DNA from: Mercenaria mercenaria
Lineage: Eukaryota > Mollusca > Bivalvia > Venerida > Veneridae
NCBI RefSeq assembly: GCF_021730395.1
Contig: NC_069369.1
Location: 64,259,501 to 64,323,500 of the forward strand
Reading direction: 5' to 3'
Length of the DNA stretch: 64,000 bases
Shown: in pieces, positions 31,269 through 44,074 of the stretch
How the letters are laid out: each line of letters starts with the position of its first letter
How positions within the stretch are numbered: position 1 is the stretch's first letter
Position numbers and translations under genes: made by a program
The notes under the pieces: model-generated
What the model was told of the DNA's origin: nothing
Database searches by the model: none
Seen by the model: only the letters and a program-made list of their open reading frames with translations

Positions 31269-33746
31269 ATGATACGCCGAGGACTTTGTGTATTTGGATT
31301 ATTTTCATTTATTTTCCTTGCATTAATTATCCAAAGGGAAGTTTTTGGTAAGTATTTAGTCTCACTTATCTTGTTTGTATACACAGAAATACATATGCGC
31401 GTGAAATCCGTTTTAGCTGCTTGACATTATTTTCATTATACTTACAATATTAACTATCCACGTCAGTCAAACTGATTTATTTCAACATCAGATTTAAAGT
31501 AACACCTACTGAGGATTTTGCTTAGCACATTAAACAGTTTTTTCCAACAACTACAATGAAGAGGGATTCGCTGTATGAAGCTTGTTCAGATGACAAGTTT
31601 AATATGGACTTTGATTAAATAGAATTTACATTTCATAAGAGTAATTACTTAACCTTACAGATCAGCTAGTGTTTCTGGATACGATACAGTGAAGTGAGAT
31701 TGGTGGTTGTTATCCGCAAGTAACAGACATTTGCTTTTCTTTATTTGTAAAATATACGGAGAGCTTGAGACATACCTTGCAGATACGGTGACGAGGGAAG
31801 ATCTCCAACCAGGAACTCTGGGTAAGAACAAAACAGTAACCGGTCACTGACTCAATACTGCAGAAGAAATAGTGATGGACACTCGCGTAGAGCCCAGCCC
31901 AACACAGCAAGACAAGCCCTGGATTTGAGTCCGCAAGGCGCAGTGAGGAGAGGAAGGCCAACAAATTCTTGCCACATGAATCTGGATATTGAGCTCGGCG
32001 AAACGAAGATATTATTTGGAGAAGCCAATACCCGGGCCATGGACCGAACTAGATGGAGAGCTGTGGTGAAGGCCCTATGCTCCGATTGGAATAAAGAGAA
32101 TTAAGTAAATAAGTAAGTAACGGTTGGGTGTACTGAACTAAATGCACATGTACGCAACATTAATTTAAGGAACAATGAAGTAATGGGGGGAAACTTATCT
32201 TTCGAGATTTATTAGTTAAAACAAATGTGACCTGCAATCAGAAAGGAAAACTCGCATATACATTCATAATGTCTATCATGTTGTCAGAATAATTTGTACA
32301 TCTGATATATTGATAATGTAGCATATAAGCACAGATAGTGTTTGACTCCCTTTTCATGTCGCCATTGCTATAATTATTGTTGAATTGCAGTTTATAATAG
32401 GGTTTGGGTCATTTATGGCTAATTTGGGTTCATTATGTTGAAAGCTGGATCCCAGCATCACACACTATGTCATATACAACAGTTAATGGAACCAGATATT
32501 TGTTAGAGCAAGTACTCGTTGTAAAATACAATGTATAAGTTTGGACCAATCAGAAACAAGTTCTATAAATAACACGTCTGCTAGGGTATAAATAGGTAGA
32601 TGGATGACAGAGAGGTCATTCGGTATCCAGCGATTGAAGAAGACACATCGAGGATTCAACTAATAATTTATCCCAGTACCTTGAGAAGGAGGTTATTGCA
32701 ACTAGCCTGTCAGGGCGGATAAATTATTAAAAAAGGAGACGTTTGAAGTTCATAGACTAAAGAAGAGTTGCAGAGTTTCAACAAGGTTTCGAGCTATAGG
32801 GCCAGCGCATAGGAGTTTTACCTTTATGGTAATTGAATGCTAAAGACTGTAGCAAATATAGGCTGAGCATCGGAAAGCTAAGACAGAGACCCAGAGTTTG
32901 GTAATCTACAGAGAGTAGGAGAGTTCAGGTTTATAGACGGTTCAGTGTTATTGGCGGAGTACCGCCAAGGCATCGGGGATATACCTATATGGTAGTTGAA
33001 TGCTACATGTGATAGCATATAGGCGCTGAACATCCAGGAGTCAAGGCAATTATATAGAGTTGCAACTTCAATTAAGAGGACAGAGGCCGAGCATCTTTAC
33101 GATAGGACTCGTAAGTTGTTGATTCAAAGACATTGTCTGACGGGAACTTCAACAAAATGACTAGTCAAGTATAGAGTCTCTAGCCTACAGGAGTTTGAGC
33201 TAATCATAATTAATTGAAGGTTGTTAGTTTGAAGTATTTAGTGATTTTCCTGATCCCTGAAATTATTTAGCTCATAATAGAAATAATTCACAAATCATTG
33301 GTACACGAATCATTTAGGCAAGATAGCCAGAGGAAAATTCTATATATGAAATATTTGGTCTCACCAGCTATACGTTTTAACAAAGGACATTCTACTTCGT
33401 TTGTCAGCTAGTCTAAGACATAGTCACCTTAGCTATAGGATCTATTTCATTGTTCAAAATACTAAACGCGTAGGCACTTCCCTTGGTCATATAACACGTA
33501 TCCTGACACATGTGTAATACTGTCAAAATAGAAAAAGTGGCAGCTCCACAAGTCGCCAAATTCGACAAAAATTAGAACGTTACAGGCTCGGTTAGATAGA
33601 ACATGTTCCAGGAAAGTTGTGAAAAATACATGTAAACATTGTTTTGTATGAAGAATATAATCGTAATTCAAAAACAAGGACAGTGATCTGATAGAGAAGG
33701 GACAGAAACAAAACCCTGCAACACTTGTGTGTATTCGTAAACGATC

Positions 33747-33777
<31 letters not shown>

Positions 33778-36040
33778 CATACATAGACGAGTAGACTCCA
33801 AACACAAAACAAACATATAAAGGAACACAGCGGGACATCGTCTTGGAATGGTCAATGGAGTCCTTGCTCTTTATCCTGTCACGTTCCAAAGTTACAGGTC
33901 AGTTTTAGTAAAAGTTATCTCATCTTACGTACTGGTTAAACACAAATAATCTCTTGTTATGCATCAATTCTATGTCTTAACAACAAACAGAGTAACTAGA
34001 GAAACACCATAAAGGCCTGCCACGACAAACCAGAAGACAAAATATTCTACCTGTACAGTCAGCCACAAACAAAGAGGAAAGCTTAATGTCCACCTGTACA
34101 AGGGCTATACACCAAACATGCGGCGTTTCTCAAAATAATTGGGTCATAGCCTCTTTCAATAAAACGATTTATAATAATTTTCTACAAAACACTTGACAAT
34201 TTTCCATGACTTAGAATCTTACGAATTTTGTAAAGTACATCTCTATATAAATCATGTTTTGAACAACTTTGTCGAGGAAGTGCGTTTAGATGATTTTGAA
34301 AATTTAAAACCATCTGAATTTCGATGTAAAAGTTTTGTAATATATTTACGCAGATTAAGACAGCAGCAGTCCATTTTGGTAACATATTTGTTGTTCTACA
34401 TAAGAATAAGAATCCAAAAGGACATCAAAAACATGTATTAAACTCTGGAAACCAAAGTCAGTGTGATACATTGATGTGGTGTACATTTTCTCCAACTCCA
34501 TGTACTGTTTTTCGTTGAAAATGTTTACTGAGTGAAAATATATGGTTTATCATATTTTATTGTAAGGAAGGACGGAAATTCTTTTGACAGGACTGTTAGA
34601 AACAAATATATGTTTCCCTATTTCGAAATTTCTTTCATTTTTGATTATTACCTGAATACACAAAAAAATAATTGTTCACCATATACTATACTTGGTTTTG
34701 AACTGCTCTTGTGTTATTTTTTCTTCAATTTTATTTTATAGCTTACAAAACTGCAGCGGAGTTTGGTGGATACAGACGAAACCACATTATCAGCAACCTC
34801 GTGCTCAGTCCAGTTAATGGAAAAGTGTTCAGGTGAATAAGACAACAATAAAGTCAATAATAGGGCTCTTTTTGTAGAAGAAAGTTGTCCTTTTGGATAT
34901 AAGGATAAAACACTTGTCCTGTCATTAACTACAATATGAACTGCATAATGGCTTCATATCATTTCACATTGAAACCGCGACATTATTGACAATTTATTTT
35001 GTATTATTTAGAGTCATTTATATTATTAAGTTTCATACATACTTTGAAAAAATCATATATGTAATAATTACATATTGAAATTTAAACCAAATCGAGTTAT
35101 GCCAATTTGAGATTATTTTATCTATAGCTAGGCAACAGTTATAAATTCAATTATTTTCTAAAACCAAGCGACAGTAAGAGGGGAATGGGAAAAGACGTGC
35201 TGAACGTTCATTTGGTTTTCACTCTTAGCTGCTGACAATCAAGAAATTCTGATAGTTATAATAAAATATTCATGAAGGACCGGTAAACAAAGGATTATAC
35301 CAGGCTCAATATTCTTCATCCATTCATATACAAATCCATTCATATACAACTTTTAATCTGCAGACGACACAAGCGCGGGCTCACTGGCATAGACGTGGGA
35401 AATCGGGCGAATAAACTGATCACACCATCAGTCATAATAAGAACAATAAGGCCACATTCAACTGGTACAACTTCTCCGAAACAGACTACACCGAAAGTTA
35501 CAACACCGACAGTGACAACAACAAAAGAGACAACACAGAAAGTGACAACAACAAAAGAGACAACACAGAAAGTGACAACAACAAAAGAGACAACACAGAA
35601 AGTGACAACAACAAAAGAGACAACAACGAAAGTGCCGACAACGAAAGTGATAACAATGAAGGGGACGACACCTACAAAGACACAAAGTAAACGTCCGATT
35701 GTCAAACGCGGTAATTCAAAATATAAGGCCAAAGGAAAACCAGGTCAAACAAAAATCCGGAGCGGTAAAAGGTGAGCTTTCGTTTTCCTGTACTTAACTT
35801 TTAAGGTTAGACCAATATTGGTTCATATTCATCTGAGCATATGAATATCTATTAAATTCAATGTATTTTTAGTTATGCGTCACCCAACTGATAACTCTTT
35901 TTGGTGACTTTATTTTTCAAATATCTTTTAAAATTTAAAATTGCCAATTTAACGTGCTTTATTAGCATATCTTTTGACACCTCTCTAATACATCTTTTAT
36001 CTCCTACAGGTGGAACGATGCTCTATCTACTATTTTTTGA
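31269..36040 (+). CDS. Module M4: secreted precursor with decapeptide repeats and basic tail, 202 aa
   Basis: Four exons: 31269-31347, 34742-34832, 35364-35771 and 36010-36040, with GT..AG borders and consistent phases. Exon 1 is a signal peptide (MIRRGLCVFGLFSFIFLAL). Exon 2 is the pro-region AYKTAAEFGGYRRNHIISNL, ending NGKVFR. Exon 3 opens RHKR then GLTGIDVGNRANK, and continues into a mucin-like tract with about four tandem copies of a 30-bp unit encoding TTTKETTQKV. It then turns Lys/Arg-rich (KRPIVKRGN, KAKGKPGQTKIRSGKR). Exon 4 adds WNDALSTIF and the stop. An AATAAA follows at 36046. The predicted mature chain is 141 residues and strongly basic. VKR and GKR are further possible convertase sites, and SGKR could be an amidation site. 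Intron 1 (3.4 kb) holds a LINE fragment. Confidence 0.75.
31737..32104 (+). pseudogene. LINE fragment, C-terminus of an ORF2
   Basis: Plus-strand remains of a non-LTR retrotransposon ORF2 end. One frame gives KISNQELWVRTKQ, then after a stop PVTDSILQKK. A shifted frame gives NTARQALDLSPQG, RRGRPTNSC and DRTRWRAVVKALCSDWNKEN with a stop at 32102-32104. These match the familiar 'RRTKQ.P / TRQALxWNPQG / RRGRPxNTWRR / DRxxWR' tail of marine LINEs. A short TAAG-like repeat follows (32102-32120), as often at such 3' ends. It lies in intron 1 of M4 and belongs to a different family from the LINE at 8039-13655. Confidence 0.75.
33748..33785. repeat. (ATAC)n microsatellite
   Basis: About nine perfect CATA units within intron 1 of M4. 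Confidence 0.9.
35516..35635 (+). repeat. 30-bp coding minisatellite in M4 exon 3
   Basis: Four nearly identical 30-bp units (ACAACAACAAAAGAGACAAC then ACAGAAAGTG) encode TTTKETTQKV. The near identity at DNA level points to recent expansion by slippage or unequal exchange. Confidence 0.9.
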
Positions 36041-36045
36041 ACGTG

Positions 36046-36051
36046 AATAAA
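36046..36051 (+). terminator. Poly-A signal of M4
   Basis: AATAAA 5 bp after the stop codon of exon 4. It is close to the stop but canonical. Confidence 0.5.
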
Positions 36052-36407
36052 ATCGCTTTCAAAGTTTAACTCGTGTCTAGTTTCTGTATTTCTGGGCTAA
36101 AATGATAATAAAGTATCTACTTGTTCCTTGCGTTTAGTTTATTCTGACTATAAATGTTATTTAATACTATTCATTTTAACATTTCTGCAATTATACTTTT
36201 TTTTTACTTTGGAGACAGGGCAAATTTGACAAAATTAAAAAAAATGTTAAAGGTGTATTGCTCTACCGGGAGATGGAGCACTGTGAAATTACAAAATTGG
36301 ACATAGCGCAAAATAATATTTATTATATTGAAATCAGTGCAATGAATTTCGAATGACCTCTTAAACAGTAGTGACAGCCACCGTGCTCATTTTGAATGTC
36401 CAGGCAG

Positions 36408-36640
36408 ATTGGTTTTGTTTTTACTTCGGTTATCGTCAAACTGACACAAGTATAGGTCATATTGCAACTTTCAAGCTTTTCATGGTGGAAAAAGACCCTA
36501 GGCACAGTATTTTTTTGGCAAGGGTGGACACTTGGGTATATGTACCTACTTTCCCCATGTCATCTGATGGATTCCTCACGTGAAATAATTCTACATACAA
36601 AGCGAGGTTTCGAACAGTGGATTTATTTGCCAACTCGTTA
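36408..36640 (-). repeat. V-SINE-like element, reverse copy, degraded
   Basis: Reverse copy with ATAGGTCATATTGCAACTTT, GTGGAAAAAGACCCTAG and GGATTCCTCACGTGAA blocks matching the SINE consensus. Confidence 0.5.
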
Positions 36641-37039
36641 CCATACTGCCCAACAGCAAAAAGATTTTGAACTTTAATTCCTAAAACAGCAGTAATTATT
36701 GTCAACAATGAACAAGAAATCTTAACATCGTTTTAGTCATAACTATTCTATTTCTCTAATAAAACTAGCTAATCATTACGCTGAGTAAGTTTCTCTATAT
36801 TTCTATCTGTTGATATTAAGTTTAACATAATACTAAGCATTTTAACAATACGTGTCTATTTTAGCTCAACTGAACTTTGTGAGCTATTAGTATAAATGGA
36901 TGGTCATGTGTCATCATTTTACTAAAACATCTTTTCCTCTGATGCTACAAGTCACAATTATACCAAACGTGATCAGTAGCATTCTATCAAGTTTGTTCAA
37001 ATGGTTAACCTTGGTCTCTTTTAGGGGCTGCCACAGCTA

Positions 37040-38200
37040 AAAAATAGAAGAAAAACGTTTAAAGAACTTCTTCTCATGAACCTCTTGATGCACCTTCATC
37101 AGACTTTTTATGTAGCATCATTATAAGGTCCTCACCAAATTTTGTTCACATGGGCGAGTTGGGAGGGGGTGGGGGGAATGGGGAAGGCACTAGGCTCCTT
37201 TTAAGGACCGCTAGAACTAAACTTAAAAACACCTTAAACGATCTCTTCTTATGAACCGCTAGATGTATTGGACCTTCATCACAATTGGTCTGTAGTATCA
37301 TTATAAGGTCCTCTCCTAATTTTGTTCAAATGTAGGCACTTGTGCCTTTTTCAGGGGCCACTAGAGCTAAAATAGAAAGACATTTAAAAGACTTCCTCTC
37401 AGAAACCGCTCAATGGATCTTCATCAAACTTGGTCTGAAGCATCGTTATTTTTTTTTCTGTTGGGTTTAAAGTCGCACCAACGCACTTATAGGTCTTATG
37501 GTGACTTTTCTAGCTTTATTGGTGGAGGAAGAACCCCAGGTGCCCCTTCGTGCATTATTTCATCACGATCGGGCACCTGGGTAGAACCACCGACCCACCG
37601 TATGCCATTTGGATAGCTTCTTCATATGAAGAATTCAATAAGGTCCACTCACAATTTTATACATATGGGGGCTCATGGTCACCGCTAGAGTTAAAGTTAG
37701 AAATACTGTTAAACGACTTCTTCTCATGAACTGCCGGATAGATCTTCATCAAACATGATTGTATTATCATTATAAGGTTCTATCCCAATTTTGTTCAAAT
37801 GTGGACGATTGGTCCCTTTTAGGGGTTACCAGAGCCAATAAAATTAGAAATGCCTTTAGATGATTCCTTCTCAATAAGCTCTTGGTGGATCTTCATCAAA
37901 CTTGATTTGTAGCATCATTATAAGGTCCTTCACCAACATTGCTCAGTTAGGGGCACTTGGCCTCTTTCAGGGACTGCTAGAATTTAAAGTAGATATACCT
38001 TTAAACGACTTCTTCTCATGAACCACTTGATGGATCTTCATCAAACCTGGTCTAGGGATCAGTATAAGGTCCTTTCTCAAATTTCGATTGGGGACACTTG
38101 GCCCCTCTTAGGGACTACTAGATCTACAAATAGAAATACCTTCTTCTCATGAACCGCTTGATGGCTCTTCATCGAACTTGGCCAGTGGGATCATTAGAAG
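37040..38200. repeat. ~147-bp degenerate satellite interrupted by a SINE
   Basis: Seven diverged units recognised by GATCTTCATCAAACTTGGTC (around 37091, 37268, 37415, 37741, 37888, 38035, 38165), with TTCTCATGAACCGCTTGATG, ATTATAAGGTCCT and TTTGTTCAAATG blocks. The common spacing is 147 bp. A reverse SINE splits the array at 37446-37640. This is a widespread mollusc-type repeat. Confidence 0.75.
37446..37640 (-). repeat. V-SINE-like element, reverse copy, inside the satellite
   Basis: Poly-T followed by GTTGGGTTTAAAGTCGCACC, then GGTGGAGGAAGAACCCCAGG and CGGGCACCTGGGTAGAACCA, ending AAGAATTCAATAAGG. Inserted in a satellite unit. Confidence 0.7.
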
Positions 38201-38343
38201 TTTCTCTAAAATACAACGCCAAAATATATAGTAAAGGGATGTTTCTGGTTATTATACTTACAGAATGCTGAAAAAAGATTAGAACTTTACTCCAATTATT
38301 ATATAAATATTTTCCTCAATATGGGCAAAATAAACTGGAATAA

Positions 38344-38471
38344 CATGGCAAGTGATAAACAAGGAGATGGCAAGTGATGGCAATGGCAAGTGATACACAA
38401 GGAGATGGCAAGTGATAAACAAGGAGATGACAAGTGACAAACAAGGAGATGGCAAGTGATACACAAGGAGA
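38344..38471. repeat. 22-25-bp minisatellite
   Basis: Units of GGCAAGTGATAAACAAGGAG plus AT, five to six copies; the Cys/Leu-rich minus-strand ORFs here are by-products. Confidence 0.8.
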
Positions 38472-39179
38472 AACTGAGTGCAATATGAAAAGCCACATTC
38501 AAGTTACCTACAGCTTCACAGAAACAACTACATAGACTAATCTCAATCATGTACAAACGGAACCTAAAAAGTAGAAATTTTCAAAACGGTCGCTGCGATA
38601 TTAACAGTTAGATATACGAACATTTATAATCTACTGCAGTTTTCAGTTTCATGTATATACCGGTATTGCACATAACAGTTATTTTGGAAAGGCGACACAT
38701 GCTTTCTTTGGTGTAAAAGTTCCGTACGTCTGTTACTCGTTTGCAAGTGTCAGTCACGTGGTGGTTGCCTAACACACAGTGACTGACTCGTAGCTGCTGC
38801 ATTCTTTAATGCATCTTTGCAAACTAGTTTCTAAATTCTAAATGTGTTTGGTTTATACATTTACACATTTAGCTACTAAGTTTAAGTAGAACATGATTGA
38901 TGTGACATTTGTATGACAAATGCTCCTTGAAAATGCTCCTTGACAGAATGTTATCTAGTCAAAAAGGGCGAAGTAAACAAAAATCTAACATGATTTCCCA
39001 ACAGTGTGAGCATGACTTTCTACTCCATGGTAATGTTGGATGCTAATGCCCCTTCTAATTAGAAAAATCCGTAGGAGTGATGCATACAAGGTATAAATAA
39101 ATGTACTGTAGTCCTCACATGTGAATGGAAAAGAAGTTGTAGTAGGAGTTGAGTATACAAAGTACAGGGGTATTTCAAA

Positions 39180-39830
39180 TATAATTAGTCCAAAAAATGG
39201 CCATAACTCAAAAAATAATTATACATGAAAGTCCCGAAAATGTTCACATGTCCACTATGAAATAAACCATATTTCGTTTGAATTAGATGAAAACTGTAAG
39301 AGGCGTTGGCCGAGTACACAAGGTTGAGACGTAGCTCTATATGTAATACGGCTAAGTCCAAAATGGTGGAATAACTAAAAGGATAATCAGAAATCAAAGT
39401 CCCCAGAATATGCAAGTGTTCACTTCTTGTTGACGAAGTATATCAAATTTCAGTTCGATAGATTGGAAAATGTAGGAAAGGTCGAGTACACAAAGTGCAT
39501 ATGAAGTTGTAATTCTGCTATGTCTTAAACGGGGTATAGCTGAAAAATATTATCAAACATGATGACAGTTCCGATTATATGCGTATTTCCACTTCATGTT
39601 GATGATATATTATATTTGATGGAGACAATAGAAGGAAATATGTACCGGTATAGTTCTATATGTTTTATAGCTATGTATAAAAAAGAGAGCATAACTAAAA
39701 AATTGATACTTGGACATGCAAATCCAGAAAACATGCGCATTGCCACATTTATAAGCTTCGTTGAAATTAATATAAACTTGGGTGATATGGAACGACGACA
39801 TGTCAATGTCGGGATAATATTTATGTTATT
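39180..39830. repeat. ~165-bp degenerate tandem repeat
   Basis: About four diverged units, marked by GGCCATAACTCAAAAAATAA-like blocks (39186, 39352, 39519, 39672), CATGTCCACTT and GGCCGAGTACACAAGG. The ORFs in it are not considered genes. Confidence 0.6.
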
Positions 39831-42800
39831 ATGTCAGAATGATTTAATATTGTCAATCAGTGTCTTATGTTATTTTCAAATATATTGAAATCTGTCGAGC
39901 TTTAACATTAAACACGCTCTATAGAAAAGATCACACTGTACTTTGACATATTAACACAGCTTTTTAACGTAATAAGACATTTTTGACAGGTTAACTCTAC
40001 ACACTGAGAAGATAACATGACCAGTTAACATAATAAGACACTGTTGTAACAAATAAACATATACTTTGACATGATATTTTATTAATACAAAATCAACCGT
40101 TAGACAAGTAACACCACTCTGATTAATCTGATATCCCGATATAAACAGTGCCAGCATATGATAGTCACATAGAGTTTTGCGGACGGACAGATTAGGGCCT
40201 GCAGCGTTCAAACAACAACTCTAGAGTCTTAAACACCGGGGCCTAAAATATATAAATATTTCTCTGAATGATGTGGTTTTATATGAATACATAATGTATG
40301 TTATAAGTATAAATTAGTAATTTTGTATTCTTTAAACGACTTCGACGTCAAAGCTTTATAACACTAAATGAATTGGTCAGAGACGACAATGAACAATTAA
40401 TGGAACTAATGAATGAGGAAGTGTAACTGGAAAGTAACGCATGCGTTCTGATTGGTCAGTCATGTAAACAACCAAGAAGTGATTTTTTCAACATGAATTT
40501 GTCACTGTATTTACAGTACTTTATTATACATTTTGTCAATTTCTACACTTATGTGTATTGAATAGAAGTTTATCAAAAATTTTCCGCCATGTCACGATTA
40601 ACAAGGGGTTTATTCATTCACACGAAAATTACTTAAATAAAGTATCATTATTCATATGTTTTCGTCCGATATCTTGGTAGAATTAAGATATTTCTTGAAA
40701 AATTGTAATTAGATAAACATGTTTCGATGTATGGAAGGCCGCACACGCCATAATGTTATAATACATGTACAAGTCTATGGGAAAACAATTGGCGGTCTCT
40801 AACCTATAATCAATTTTATATTTCACTCCCGCGACGCCAAAGGTGACTCATTTTCATTTAATACGGAAACATTGACTATTAACCTCTTCCTATTGTTTCT
40901 AATATGACTAGCAGTGTTTGTTTTCATTGAAATATGGCAGCAACGTCTCATGTCGACATATTATGATGCGCCGAGAAAGAGTGTTTCCATATTTGATCTG
41001 AGATTTTGTATGAAGGACATTTAAGAATCAAATTGATAGAACAGTGTTACACTTAACTCACTTTGAATCGATTATTAGGCACGCGGAATAATTCACTTAA
41101 CGTTCATCAATACCCAAACTATGCATAGCTTGATATTCTGCTTTTCTAAGTGGTAGTCATATCGAGCCATGTTATGATGACAACGTATGACCATTGTAAA
41201 TCAAAGCCTTGATACGTCTGGTGGGCGGATTTTGGTAGATTTATCGCAATGCCATTCGTTAACGGCTAAAAATAAAGCAGAGAATACCCGAATGCACATT
41301 TAGTCTATCAAAATTGCCATGTCACCTACACAAAATGTAACTTTATAGAACAAATAACAACAGAGAGCATGCAAATCAAAAACAAAATTGTGAAATATTA
41401 ACATTTACTATATTTCCTCTATCAATATCTCACTTATGAATTGCACTATAATAACATTCTCGCATACCAGAGGTCTACCATGGTTCCCCGGATGAACCGA
41501 GTACCATGTTGAACATCTCATGAATGAGAATGTATAATAATTACTTATATATTTCTAATCTATTTGTAACACTGTTTGTAAGAAAACAAGTGTCAAACTA
41601 TTAAAAATACACGTAAGGGAAATAAACATAAATGTGCCTAAAATCTAAGATGAACTATGGTGAGCTGGAATGCAGTGATGTTACCATGGTCTCGAATACC
41701 TTATTATCAATAGATATTACATAATCTGAATGGCCAGTGTAAAAGGAAACAAGCTAAATTAAGACTGCTTGATCACTGATGATTAATCCGCGACGTTCAT
41801 AAATGGAACTAATTTTTGCAGCACATGAACATCTTTTTGGTGTGATAAGAATAAAACAAAGATTCTATGATTGTCAGACAAAACACTTATAACCCTGGAA
41901 GCGGGTAACCACCCCCACCCCCACCCCACATCCACATCCCAAAAATGCTGATGTTGACGTTAATGGAACAATAGTCCCAAATTTCATATTTGAAATGATG
42001 CACAACAACTAGCCTACATATGATTTATATAATTATAAAATTAGCATGTTTATGTGTATTAACAGTATCATGTGTCAGGTTTGATATAGTGCGCACTTAA
42101 TACATGTAAAACTTAAAACAGTATAATGTGCACTGCTACGAAAACCTAAAAGATTTTTTACCATTGAACTTGATCTACTGCATGACATAAATTTGAACGC
42201 AGCTCTACATAATCAGTTTCTAGATTTATTGAAATTGAAATTAAACACGTTGGAAAAAGTTTCCCTACACAGTTTAGAGATAGATGGGCACTGCATATCT
42301 TTAACTTCTTTATGGTCTGGCACTAGTTTCTAACATCACAAATATTACTACTACATATCCATTTCTACAGAGGTTAACTATATTTTAACTCAGCTACGCA
42401 TGTTCCTGGCCATGTATTATGTCATTATGAGGTTCACAAGTTACTTTGAATACGTCCATTTTTTTGCTTAATTTAACCTATTTATGGGAAAGGCAGGTCA
42501 GTTGTAGAAACTTATTTACCCAACCCATTTCTGCATTTTTCTGTTGTAGAATCTACTTGTGTATGTATATCTGTTACGTTTAAAAATAAACGTTTAAAAC
42601 AAACGTAATGACATTACCGCAATACACGTAACGGAAGTCTGTATTTAGCGGACGTTTAATGTATATTTACTCAGCAGTTAATCCTATAGGATACGTTAAA
42701 AATATGTTAATTGACGTATGAAGGTATTTTTTTACTTTTCATTCAGCGTGATGAATAATTCACTTAATTAACAGCATATAATTTGGGACATCAATTACTA

Positions 42801-43236
42801 CTTGATACATTAACGGTGCTTGGTTGGATAAAGGGATGTCCGTAATGTTTTGTTTTGTTACTGACGGTATGCTAATTTTTAGAATAAGGTGATTCAAGTG
42901 TATTTCATTCGAAGTTGTTCAACACAAAATCGCAGAGGGTATATAGCTCCATTCGGTTCCTGTTGCAGCTATAACGTAATTATAATCAGTTCTTATGTAA
43001 TATGAACTTGTTACTGAAACTTCAGACACGTAATTCACATTGTTTGCTTCATACATGACTGTTCATGACGACCTGATAAAAACACCAGCTCTATTTCTTA
43101 TAATGGCCTTCCGATTAAAACATATTTAGTTCCTTGCAGTTTCGTTTTGCAATTATTTTTCGATATTTACTTTTCGTGTAAGGAACAGCTTTCCGCTATT
43201 GGTCACAATAGCCTAAATAGTTTTCCCTATATATTC
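39831..43236. other. Non-coding spacer before M5
   Basis: No exon of the cluster family and no other recognisable gene was seen in 3.4 kb. Short AT-rich blocks only. Confidence 0.4.
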
Positions 43237-43245
43237 TATATAAAA
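43237..43245 (+). promoter_or_regulatory. Possible TATA box upstream of M5
   Basis: TATATAAAA, 830 bp before the M5 ATG. Only the motif supports it; no homology to the M3/M4 promoter block. Confidence 0.2.
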
Positions 43246-44074
43246 CTGACCTTTTTCAAAGAGCTACCAAACATAGCTAGACCCATTTCAGAGAACAAAT
43301 CCTTACCTCATTTTAAAGAGCTATGATAAAACTGATATAAAATGAAGAGAAAAGTAGGGGTCATGTATCTTCTAAGAGAGATTTCTCTGGTCACATTTGC
43401 TTACTGTAAACCGACATCAAAATCACACTGCTGTGACCTGGAAGTACTACTCATACTAAAATTGAGCTTGACTTCACCAAATACAACCTGCTCTCCCATT
43501 TTCCCTACCAAAATGTCAACAATACATCCACAATGAAATTTAAACAAAAACTAGCCTCTATTAAGACCTCTGTTGCCATGCCAAGTGAAAAATTAGTGTT
43601 CAAATACCTGGCAGCCATTACGCGACTAGACCAGATGGCTCCCACGCTGGTTCCTTTAGTTTAGTTAGGCCTATTTCAAACTTGGCATATTCAAACATAG
43701 GTCTCTTATATGAAATGTAAATTTGAACTAAACTTTTTTCTAGTTTAATTTGAATATTAACAAGGGCACTGGCCTAATTATTGTAAATATGCTATTCCCA
43801 AGTGCCGTCAGCTAAACCGCAACTATTTGTACGTCTATGTATAGTATAGTATGTTAAGTAAAATATAAGTAAACAATAACAAAAAAAATAGGACTGAACG
43901 TTACCACCTACTGTCTGAGCCCAGTCTGTTATGTTTTTGAGGAAAATGTTACTGAGGCGTGGAACGCCTACGTATTTCTTTCGAAATAAAACCCGATAAC
44001 TGTTCTGTAATTTTTCAGACGACCCTTTCTTTGCTTCACAATAACGTTTTCACGCTCGAAACTATCAGTGCAAA

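Noticed and set aside
32499-33250. Possible solo LTR of a retroelement: promoter-like TATAAATAGG at about 32587 followed by a long GC-richer leader with internal repeats.
   Set aside because: No TG..CA borders, target duplication, partner repeat or internal coding region could be identified; left unannotated.
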